A stretch of 13,723 nucleotides of DNA. Source: Candidatus Omnitrophota bacterium. Lineage in GTDB: Bacteria; Omnitrophota; Gorgyraeia; Zapsychrales; Zapsychraceae. Below, one piece after another: positions 1-8,600 of this stretch; positions within the stretch are counted from its first letter, which is position 1, and each line of letters opens with the position of its first letter. The translations under genes were made by a program, and so were the position numbers. Location of the stretch: positions 1-13,723 of the forward strand of contig JACKFL010000007.1 in assembly GCA_020632495.1 (NCBI GenBank). Direction: 5' to 3'. Below the pieces are notes generated by a model, which saw only the letters and a list, made by a program, of their open reading frames with translations, was not told where the DNA came from and did not search any database.

Positions 1-330
1 CTCAGCGCGTCCGATCAGGCGCTGCGTGTGACACGCCTGGCTGATCCGAACGCGAATATCACGCAACCGCGCAACGGTATGATCGCCTATGACTCGACCG
101 ATGATCAGCTGCAGGCCTATATCGGCGGAACATGGTTGGAACTCTCGGCAGCAGGTATGATCGATATCAGCGACGACACCAACTTGACGGCGGGAACCGG
201 CATCACGATCACAGGCGATACGGTCGCGGTGCAGGATATCTATGTGCTGACCGCCGGCGACACAATGACGGGCAATCTGAATGTCGACGCGCAGATGGTG
301 ATCGGTTCACAAGCCGCGCCGGAAACAAGC
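1..330 (+). repeat. Module A1 of gene 1
   Basis: First visible A-type module, probably missing a few 5' residues. It contains LSASDQALRVTRL, NGMIAYDSTDDQLQAYIGG and then the A-specific stretch DISDDTNLTAGTGIT followed by GDTVAVQDIYVLTAGDTMTG. A2 at 1111-1530 carries the same A-specific stretch almost residue for residue. Confidence 0.85.
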
Positions 331-2391
331 ATCATCCTCGATCTCAGCGCGTCCGATCAGGCGTTGCGCGTGACGCGCCTGACGAATCCGTCTGTCAGCA
401 TAACGCTGCCGCGTAACGGTATGATCGCCTATGATTCCTCCGATGATGAATTGCAGGGATATATCGGCGGGACCTGGGTCGACATCGGCGGCGGATCCGT
501 AACGGATATTTGGGTGAACGAGGCGGGTGATTCCATGTCGGGCACACTTCAGATGGTTTTTGATGATCCGCTAATCACGTTTGAGCCGGACGGCGCGGAT
601 ACGGACTTCTTCGTCGGAGTGAGAGAAGATGACAACGGCGTCAACGATGATCTCTTTGTGATCGGTCAGGGCACGACCGTCGGTGCCAGCGACTACTTCA
701 TTATTACAACGCAGGGAAGCGTCGGAATCGGTACAACGGCACCCGCGGGATTGCTTACTGCGCAAGCCTCGACGACAAACACCGGAAGAAACGTACTGTT
801 ACTGGAGAACTCGAGCGGCGGAGATTTGTTCCGGGTAGACGACTTCGGTACCGTTGAAGTCCAGCAGAATATCGACATATACACCGGAGGTTTTGGCGCC
901 CAAGTCGCGCGGATCAGTAATTCAGGCACCGCGCAATTGGCGGACGGCACCGTAAGCGCACCGAGCGTCACCTTGTTCGACGATACCAATACCGGGATAT
1001 TCTCACCGGCGGCGGACACGCTGGCCTTTACCTTAGGCGGAACGGAAGGTGTACGGATCACAGCCAGCGGTTCGGTGGGGATCGGAACATCAGCTCCAGC
1101 GGCCGGTACCATCCTGGATCTCTCGGCCACTAACGCGGCGTTGCGTGTCACCCGGTTGTCCGATCCTTCAACGGATATCGCCTCGCCCTCCAATGGTATG
1201 ATCGCCTATGATTCCACCGACGATCAATTGCAGGCCTACATCGCCGGTACCTGGGTGGAACTTGAGTCGGGCGGTATGGTGGATATCAGCGATGACACTA
1301 ATCTGACGGCGGGTACAGGTATCACAATTAACGGCGACACCGTCGCCGTGCAGGATATCTATGTCTTGACAGCAGGCGACACCATGACCGGAACGCTGGT
1401 CTTCTCGGGCGTGGCGCCGGATATCACAACTCCGACGGGAGAGGATTTGACTGTCACTCCGGGAACGGGCGGGAATCTGATCCTGACGCAGGGGACCCTG
1501 GGTATCGGCACCAGCAATCCGGGCGTCAGCACGATCCTGGATCTTTCAGCCACGAATGCCGCCCTGAGGGTGACACGGGTAGCTGATCCGTCGACCAATA
1601 TCGCAGTCCCGCGCAACGGTATGATCGCCTATGATTCGACCGACGATGAACTGCAAGCCTTTATCGGAGGCGCTTGGTCGGTCATCCAGTCCGGCAGTAT
1701 GACTGATATCTTTGTCCTGAATTCCGGCGATTCGATGAGCGGGACTTTGCAGATGGCCCAGACCACGGATCCGACGATCACCTTCACACCGTCGATGGCT
1801 GACTCTGACTTCTGGATGGGTGTGCAGGATGATGCCGGTAACGACAATGACGACCAATTCCAAATCGGTGCAGGCTCCGTGCCGGGCACCAACGCCTACT
1901 TTACAATCACGACGACGGGGACCATCAACATTACGGGCACGCTGACGCTCGAAGCCCAGGCCGGCAACTCCGGTGGAATTACCGCGGGTACCCGTGTGCC
2001 GATTCCAATGATACAGCAGAAGGACATCACCCTCATCGAACCGGATCAGATCCGGACCGTGAATACGGTGGTGCCGATGTTTACCGTGGATACCTACAAC
2101 TATCCGCGGGGTATCGAGGTCACGGCCGTCCGCATTATCACCAGTGCCGACGCCACCTATCAGGTGGATGTGGAGGAATGGACCGATCCGGATATCGGCA
2201 CGGGAACGGAAACCACTATCGTCAATATCCAGTCGCACAATGGAGGCCCGGCCGACAATGAAAATACCGAAACCGCCGGCAGCCTCAGCAGTACGACCGT
2301 AAATCCGGGAAGCTATCTGATGCTCGAGCTGAATGACGCCGAAGATGTCGACTGGGTAAAGCTGACCATCTATTACTATGTCCGGGAGTAG
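1..2391 (+). CDS. Repetitive tail-fibre-like surface protein, 5'-truncated
   Basis: The reading frame is open from base 1, and its first residues (LSASDQALRVTRL) match the interior of a repeat found again downstream, so the true start lies outside the window; 796 residues are visible. Four modules each carry a LDLSAxxxALRVTR segment, then NGMIAYDSxDD and IGGTW-like motifs, arranged A-B-A-B. Motifs VGIGTxxP (near 718-735, 1075-1095, 1501-1515), DTMTG/DSMSG and DDTNTGIFSPAADT (about residues 327-340) are typical of phage tail fibres and of large fibre-like proteins in bacterial genomes. The last ~135 residues (from about nt 1978) form a non-repetitive, beta-rich domain ending in VKLTIYYYVRE. 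I see no S74-type intramolecular chaperone there. Likely role: extracellular fibre or adhesin (inference). No phage structural gene is nearby, so a cellular surface protein is favoured over a prophage remnant. Exact function is unknown. Confidence 0.93.
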   Translation, partial: LSASDQALRVTRLADPNANITQPRNGMIAYDSTDDQLQAYIGGTWLELSAAGMIDISDDTNLTAGTGITITGDTVAVQDIYVLTAGDTMTGNLNVDAQMVIGSQAAPETSIILDLSASDQALRVTRLTNPSVSITLPRNGMIAYDSSDDELQGYIGGTWVDIGGGSVTDIWVNEAGDSMSGTLQMVFDDPLITFEPDGADTDFFVGVREDDNGVNDDLFVIGQGTTVGASDYFIITTQGSVGIGTTAPAGLLTAQASTTNTGRNVLLLENSSGGDLFRVDDFGTVEVQQNIDIYTGGFGAQVARISNSGTAQLADGTVSAPSVTLFDDTNTGIFSPAADTLAFTLGGTEGVRITASGSVGIGTSAPAAGTILDLSATNAALRVTRLSDPSTDIASPSNGMIAYDSTDDQLQAYIAGTWVELESGGMVDISDDTNLTAGTGITINGDTVAVQDIYVLTAGDTMTGTLVFSGVAPDITTPTGEDLTVTPGTGGNLILTQGTLGIGTSNPGVSTILDLSATNAALRVTRVADPSTNIAVPRNGMIAYDSTDDELQAFIGGAWSVIQSGSMTDIFVLNSGDSMSGTLQMAQTTDPTITFTPSMADSDFWMGVQDDAGNDNDDQFQIGAGSVPGTNAYFTITTTGTINITGTLTLEAQAGNSGGITAGTRVPIPMIQQKDITLIEPDQIRTVNTVVPMFTVDTYNYPRGIEVTAVRIITSADATYQVDVEEWTDPDIGTGTETTIVNIQSHNGGPADNENTETAGSLSSTTVNPGSYLMLELNDAEDVDWVKLTIYYYVRE
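331..750 (+). repeat. Module B1 of gene 1
   Basis: B-type module. It shares the LDLSASDQALRVTR and NGMIAYDSSDDELQ start with module A, but continues with DIWVNEAGDSMSGTLQM, a Phe/Asp-rich segment (DTDFFVGV, DDLFVIG) and SDYFIITTQGSVGIGT. The matching copy is B2 (1531-1960). An extra ~120-residue tail-fibre-like segment (about 740-1110, with DDTNTGIFSPAADT) follows B1 only. Confidence 0.85.
1111..1530 (+). repeat. Module A2 of gene 1
   Basis: Second A-type module, about 1119 bases after A1 when the shared Leu of LDLSA is used as reference. The A-specific part (DISDDTNLTAGTGIT, then GDTVAVQDIYVLTAGDTMTG) is nearly identical in protein to A1 but differs at many third codon positions. Confidence 0.85.
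1531..1960 (+). repeat. Module B2 of gene 1
   Basis: Second B-type module, 1200 bases after B1. It has LDLSATNAALRVTRV, NGMIAYDSTDDELQAFIGG, then DIFVLNSGDSMSGTLQM, DSDFWMGV, DDQFQIG and NAYFTITTTG, each aligning with a B1 counterpart. It leads into the unique C-terminal domain. Confidence 0.85.
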
Positions 2392-2517
2392 GACCTGGAC
2401 CGGAGTACGCCGGAGCATTATCGACCGTCGTCAGCGGCCCCGTTCTGTTAACTGAAAATATCTCCGTTTCTCGTCGAGCCCGCCGCAATTCCTGCCTGAA
2501 AATAATCCAATAAAAGA

Positions 2518-2546
2518 TTGAATACATTTAATATTAAAATTATTAT
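2518..2546 (+). promoter_or_regulatory. Predicted sigma70-type promoter for the giant gene
   Basis: TTGAAT (2518-2523) and TATTAT (2541-2546) are separated by exactly 17 bases, matching 4/6 and 5/6 of the sigma70 consensus, in a markedly AT-rich stretch (10 G/C in 2521-2580). Transcription would begin near 2553, giving a leader of about 120 bases before the start at 2674. AT-rich DNA produces such matches easily, so the exact hexamers are less certain than the presence of a promoter here. The bases before it (2392-2517) show no gene or clear terminator for gene 1. Confidence 0.55.
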
Positions 2547-2582
2547 ATAAATAGTATGCCTTACTCTAAGTTCTTACAAAAA

Positions 2583-2666
2583 ATGGGTTTACATAAATTC
2601 TGGCGGCACGGGGGAGTCGACGAAATCGAGTTTTTTTTGCCCACCCCTATTAATACTAGTATTTAA
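2583..2666 (+). CDS. Possible 27-residue leader ORF
   Basis: An ATG at 2583, preceded by a run of A residues, opens a frame of 27 codons (beginning MGLHKFWRHGG, ending PTPINTSI) that stops with TAA at 2664-2666, seven bases before the ATG of the giant gene. It lies wholly in the predicted leader transcript. There is no convincing Shine-Dalgarno sequence and no family resemblance. It could be a regulatory upstream ORF whose termination feeds ribosomes to the next start, or simply chance. Confidence 0.2.
   Translation: MGLHKFWRHGGVDEIEFFLPTPINTSI
2617..2638 (+). terminator. Weak hairpin plus T8 tract (terminator or attenuator candidate)
   Basis: TCGA (2617-2620) can pair with TCGA (2626-2629) around a CGAAA loop, followed by G and eight T residues (2631-2638). 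The stem is only 4 bp, so it would be a poor intrinsic terminator alone. It lies downstream of the predicted promoter, so if active it would attenuate the giant gene rather than only end gene 1 transcripts. Confidence 0.2.
2652..2663. repeat. 12-bp perfect palindrome AATACTAGTATT
   Basis: The sequence AATACTAGTATT equals its own reverse complement and ends 10 bases before the ATG at 2674, where a ribosome binding site would normally lie. It may be an operator or an RNA dimer/hairpin element, or a chance feature of AT-rich DNA. Confidence 0.4.
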
Positions 2667-2673
2667 ATCGACC

Positions 2674-5600
2674 ATGGTTCGTAGCCAGCCCAAAGCACGG
2701 AAATTGAGAAATGCGCGACGCAAGGTCATTCTGTGCGGCCTTATTGCAGCGGGGATGGTGTGCTTACTATCTACCGCCCTGCACGCCCAGCAGGGTCTTT
2801 TCATACCGAGCACCGTTGAAATCAATGTCAATACAGGGACCTTGTGTTCCAATGACGATATCACGCTGGAAGGAACCCTGACCACGACCACCGGCTGGAT
2901 CCGGCTGCATGGGGACTGGATCAACGCGACCGGTGCCTACACGCCGAATATGGGGACCCTGGACTTCAAGGGGACCATGACGCAAACACTCGATTCCAGC
3001 GGTATCGTCTCCGGAAAATTATTCAACAATCTGTACCACACGGGAACGGGCACGCTGAACGTCGTGACCAACGACCTCAATATCGACAATAATTTTGTCA
3101 ACACGGCCGGAACGGTCGATGCCGGGACCCAGAACATTACGATTGAAGGGGACTGGAACAATACCGCCGCCTATGACGGCGGCACCGGAACGGTCACCTT
3201 TGACGGGACCTCGCAGTCCGTTCTCGGCAGCACCACGTTCAACAATTTCGTCAAGACCGTCCTGTTGGCCGATACCATGATATTCGACAGCACCGGAACA
3301 CAGACGATTACCGGCACCCTGGAAATGCACGGGACTCTCGGTCAGCTGCTGACGATCACCAGTGACGACGACGATGCCGACCCCACCCAGTGGGGAATCA
3401 ATCTGCGGCCGGGCGGTTTCCAGGTGCTCAACAGCCTGAATGTCCGGCTATCGGACGCGAGCGACGGACTCACCTTGGTTGCGGGCGTCAATTCGATAGA
3501 CTTGGGGATGAATGACAACTGGGTCTTCGGCGGGGCCACGCTCACCTGGACCGGGAGCATCAGCACGGATTGGGACGTTGCGGGCAACTGGGACCTCGGG
3601 TTGATCCCCGTTTCCAATGACAATGTCATTATCCCGGCGGGTACGGTCAATCCGCTCATCCTGAATGTGGATGTCGCCATTGTCGACGTGGAGGTACAGG
3701 CGGGGGCGACGGTCCAGATGGACGGCCAGGACTTTGTGCTGGCGGGGACATTGTCCAACGAAGGAACGATCACCCTGTTCGGTAACGAAACGCTTTCGAT
3801 CGCCACCCCGGATACCGATAGCGGGACGTTCATCTTTCTCGGTGACGGCAACGGCGGCAGTGTTACTTACACTCTTCCTGATTTCGGAACGGTCGATTTC
3901 TACAACCTCGTGATCAATGACAGCAATGCGACCATGGACAATTTCGATACCAGCGGCACCCTGACAGTGAACGGAACGTTAAGCGTGACCTCCAGTACCC
4001 TCGATACCTCGGCAAACGCCGATACGCTTCAAGTGGGGGGTAATCTTGTCATCAACGGAGGCACGTTGACGTCCACCAGCAGCACGGTTGACCTGGAAGG
4101 GGACCTGTTGCTCAGCTCCGGCGTATTCACCGCGCCTGATGTCACCGGCACCTTCTTTATCGCCGGCGATTTCAATCATTCCACCGGCGGGACATTCACC
4201 AATTCGGGCGGCGTGGTCGTGTTCGACGGACTCTCTCAGGGGATTACCGGCGATGTCGACACGACGTTTGCCACCCTGTCCAAAACAACCCTGGTTCCGG
4301 ACACTTTTACATTTTCCACCTCGTCCGAACAAACCGTGACCGGCACACTTCAGCTGGAGGGGACGATGGGCGGGGTGCTGTCGATCAACAGCGACAGCGT
4401 GGGTGTGCAGGCCGATCTGACATTGCTCCCGGGAGGGGTGCAGCAACTGGATTGGTTGTCCGTTACCGACAACGACGCCTCCGGAGGATTGTTGCTGGCT
4501 CCGATGAATTCCACCGAGTTTATTCCTGCTACCACCACGAACTGGGATTTTGACGGGGCCGACGTCACCTGGGAGGGGGATGAGTCCACCGACTGGCAGA
4601 ATCCGATGAACTGGGACCTAGGCTTTGTCCCCGGAGGGAATGACCATGCGATCATACCGCCTGTTCCCACCCAGCCCATCTTGACGGCCAACGTGGGAAT
4701 AGATCAGCTGACGCTGAACCCGGGTGCAACGACCGTTATGCTGGAAGATTACAATCTGACCGTGGCCGGTACGCTCAGCAACGACGGGACGATCACGCTT
4801 TTTGGCAATCAGATGTATTCGTTCGGTCTGTCGGACAACGATTCCGGTTTGTTTATATTCCTGGGTGACGGGGACGGTACGGCGGACACCTACCTGATTA
4901 CCGACCAGGGGACATTCGATTTTTACAATGTCATTATCAATGATGTTAATGCCACGATGGACAGTTTTAGGACCACCGGTTCGCTGAATATTGCCGGAAC
5001 GCTCACGCTGTCCTCGGGGACGGTGGACAATTCGACCCTCATGGGTATTATCAGCATCGGAGGATCGCTGCTCATAGAAGGCGGACAGTTGCTGACCACT
5101 GCCGGGACCCTGGATGTCAACGGCGGAGTTTCGGTGACGACAGGTACTCTCAGCGCGCCCGGACCCGGTTATGCCTTCACCGTGGCTAATGATTGGACCA
5201 TGAGCGTGGGCGGGACGTTTGTCGCTAACGGCGGCCAGGTGGAATTCGACGGCGGGGCGACGGCAAGTATTACCGGGGACACCCGGTTCCACGACTTTTT
5301 CTCGGACTCGGCCGGTAAGACATTTATATTCGAATCGGGGTCCGAACAAACCGTGGAGGGGAGCTTCATCCTGCAGGGGATGTCGGGGACCGAGATTGTG
5401 CTGCGGCCTTCGGCGGCGGCCGGACAATGGTTCCTTGACTTTACCACATCGCCCCAAATATCCCAATTTGTCGACGTAGACTATTCTACAGCCAATACCA
5501 ATATCATCACCTGTTTCAATTGTATCGAAAATACGCCCGCTTCCACGGTGAACTGGGTTTTCGGTCTGTTGTCCATCGATGTCCCCGTGACCGGAGAGAC

Positions 5601-8600
5601 GACCGACAACACGCCGACCATCATAGGGACAGGTTCGCCCGGGGCGACGGTGGAGATCCGCGACGGCGCGAACATGCTTATCGGTTCCGCGGTGGCGGAT
5701 GCCAATGCCAACTACCGCTTTGAGGTTACCGGAACGCTGCCGTTGGGCGCGATTACGCTCACTCCCTTTATCGGACCGGCCTTCGGAAACTCGGTGCTCT
5801 TCACGATCTCGGCGGCGCCCACCACCGCCGAGCAGCCGGTTATCACCAGCCCGGCCGACGGCGACAGGATTTTGGGTTCGATGCCGACGATTACCGGTTT
5901 CGGAGACCCGGGTGAGGCAGTGGAGGTCTTGGCCAATGACGCCAACGGCAACCTGCTCTTGGCGTCGGTGGGGACAGGTATTGTTACGGCCGGCGGGACC
6001 TTCAGCGTAACGCTGAGCTCACCGCTTCCCAAGGGGACCAACTTTGTCTCGGTCACGATAGGAGGTGTCGCCAGCGACATCTTTGAATTCGCGTTAACCG
6101 ATCCGTTCGGGGTGGTCTTCGATTCGATCCGGAATACACCGATCGTCGGGGCCGAGGTCCTGCTCATTAATGAAACCACAGGGCTGCCGGCTGTTCCCGG
6201 TGTGGACATCGACGCCACTGATGTGAATCCGGTCGTCACCGGGACCAACGGGTTTTATTCGTTCCTGACCATCAATGACGATTTCCATCTGGAGGTCACG
6301 GCGGAGAGTTATACATTTCCGTCCATATTGGACACATTCGATCCCGGACGAGAGATTAACACCGGATCGAAGGGCGAGGTGTTTACGATCACCGGATCGG
6401 TTATGCAGATCGATCTGCCGATGGACCCGGCCCCGGACCTCCTGCGTATCGAGAAGGACGCCAACAAGCGCGAAGCGCGGATCGGGGACGTCATCACCTA
6501 TACGATCAAGATCGAAAACGTCGGCGTGATCGACGCGCCGGACGCCTACATTCACGACCGCATTCCCGCCGGTTTTAAGTACATTCAAAATCGGGTGACT
6601 CTCGACGGGGTCCCGATAGCCAATCCGCGTGGCAACCGGCCGGTGGTCTTTGATATCGGTGATGTGAACGTGGGTCAGACCAAGATCCTGAAGTATCAGC
6701 TGGTCATCGGATCCGGGGTAGTGGTCGGGGACTATCAAAACGTGGCGATCGCGCGGCATGTCAGCGGTATTCAGTATTCCAATCCGGCCACGGAAGTCGT
6801 CACGGTCATACTGGATCCGTTGTTTGATTTGGGGACCACGATCGGTAAAGTCTTCTATGACCGGAACGAGAATGGTGTGCAGGACCCGCCGGTCTATGAT
6901 CCGGTGCAGGATAAAATTATTACCGAAGAACCGGTGCCCAACGTGCGCATCGTCACCGAGGACGGGACGGTAGTCGTCACCGATAAGGAGGGTCGTTACA
7001 ATGTCCCGGCGCTGCTGCCGGGCCGGCATTTGTTCCGGGTGGATGAGCGGACGCTGCCGGAGGGAACATATCTCACCACGGACAAGGTCGTCGTCGTGGA
7101 CATCACTCCCGGTTTGATGGTGAAGGCCAATTTCGGGATCAAGGAGGATTCGGAAATTGCCGCCACCGAGGACTCGGTCTTCTTTGCCAAGAAAGTGAAG
7201 GTGGCGCTGGATGACGCCAAACCGGAACCGCGGCTGCACGTGGCCTTGTTCGAAGACCCGGTCGGCGTTCTTAACGGCATCTTTGTCAAGCCGGTTGAGT
7301 TCAGGATATTTACCAATTACGCCGCGTTTATCCATAAGTGGGTGCTGGAAATTATCGACAAGGACGTCGGCAAGGTGATTCACCGTATTGAAGGCGACCA
7401 GTTGAATGTGTTCGATCCGATTTATTGGGACGGTCGCGATCTTAAGGGGAACTATATCGATCCGAACCGGAACTACGAGTTCCGTTTGATGATCGAAGAC
7501 AAAGAAGGCAAGTTCGATGAAACGGCCGCGCAATCGATCGAATTTGAGGTGATGACCAACGACTTGCAGCGGGAAGCGTACGTTCAGCGTCAGGCGGAGG
7601 CGCGTCTGGAGTATCAGGCGTGGAGCATGAAAAATATGAAGCAGAGCAGTCTGACGGTGCAAACCATTCTGGTCGACGGACAGCGGGTTACGATCGACCG
7701 GCTCGGAACGCGCTTGAAGAGCGTCCGCGTGCTGCACAAGGGGCAGCTGATCACCGAAGTGCCCGTTACGGAGCGTCACGGGTTAACGGCACAGGAAATC
7801 GTCGAAGGCAAGGACACCCGCAATATCGGCCGTCAGGAACCGCTGGAGGTCATTCTGCCCAAGGGCAGCTACAGTTTGATGGTGCAGGAAGATGTCGGAT
7901 CAGACCTGGTTCAGGAAGATATGGTGCGTGTCGTCGAGGGATACGGAGAAATTCGGGAAGAATACAACCGCCCCGTGCAGACTTACTCCAAACCGTTGCG
8001 TATCGGTGAGGATCAGCTGTTCTTCGTCGCCATGGGGGACGCGCGGATGGGATATACGATGACCCGCGGTAACGTCGAACCGGTGCTTCAAAGTGACCGC
8101 TACAACGAGGGATTTTACACCGAAGGGAAATTGGCCTATTACTTGAAAGGCAAGATCCTCGGGAAGTATCTTGTGACATCCAGTTTTGATACGCAACGTG
8201 AACGCAAGGAGATCTTCCGCAATCTCGATCCGGAAGAATACTATCCGATTTACGGGGACGGCAGTCAAATCGACTATGAGGCCACCAATACGCAGGGTAA
8301 TCTGTATGCTTTGGTCGAGTGGGACAAGTCGTCGGCCATTTGGGGCAACTACAGTATCGGTTTTGACAAGACCGATTTCGGACGGTTCTCCCGTTCACTG
8401 TACGGCGGCAAAGTGGACTACGAATCGGTGAGCTCTACCAAGTACGGCGATGCCCGGACCAAAGTCATCGCCTTCCGCGCGAAGGCCCAGCAACGCAGCG
8501 CGCACGTCGAATTTACCGCGACCGGGGGAACGCTGTACTACTTGAAGCATAAAGATGTCCTGGAAGGATCGGACAAGGTGACGGTCGAGGTGCGGGACAA

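Noticed and set aside
1..2391. Gene 1 as part of a prophage
   Set aside because: Tail-fibre-like motifs are present, but there is no capsid, tail, terminase, integrase or lysis gene in the window, and the neighbours are an outer-membrane protein and an exported TPR protein. The upstream side is not visible, so this is not fully excluded.
1546..2418. 290-codon minus-strand frame over the end of gene 1
   Set aside because: No recognisable domain, and the + frame carries the repeat modules across the same bases.
2392..2460. Terminator directly after gene 1
   Set aside because: The CCGGAG direct repeat (near 2400-2416) does not form a good stem and no T tract follows.
2583..2673. A c-di-GMP (GEMM) or other riboswitch in the leader of the giant gene
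   Set aside because: I looked for the conserved GEMM core and other common aptamer signatures and did not find them; the GGCGGCACGGGGG stretch alone is not enough.
6094..7779. 561-codon open frame on the minus strand
   Set aside because: It lies wholly inside the giant + strand gene and its translation is rich in Asp/His/Arg/Val with no motif, signal peptide or ribosome site. It is a typical antisense shadow of biased codon use.
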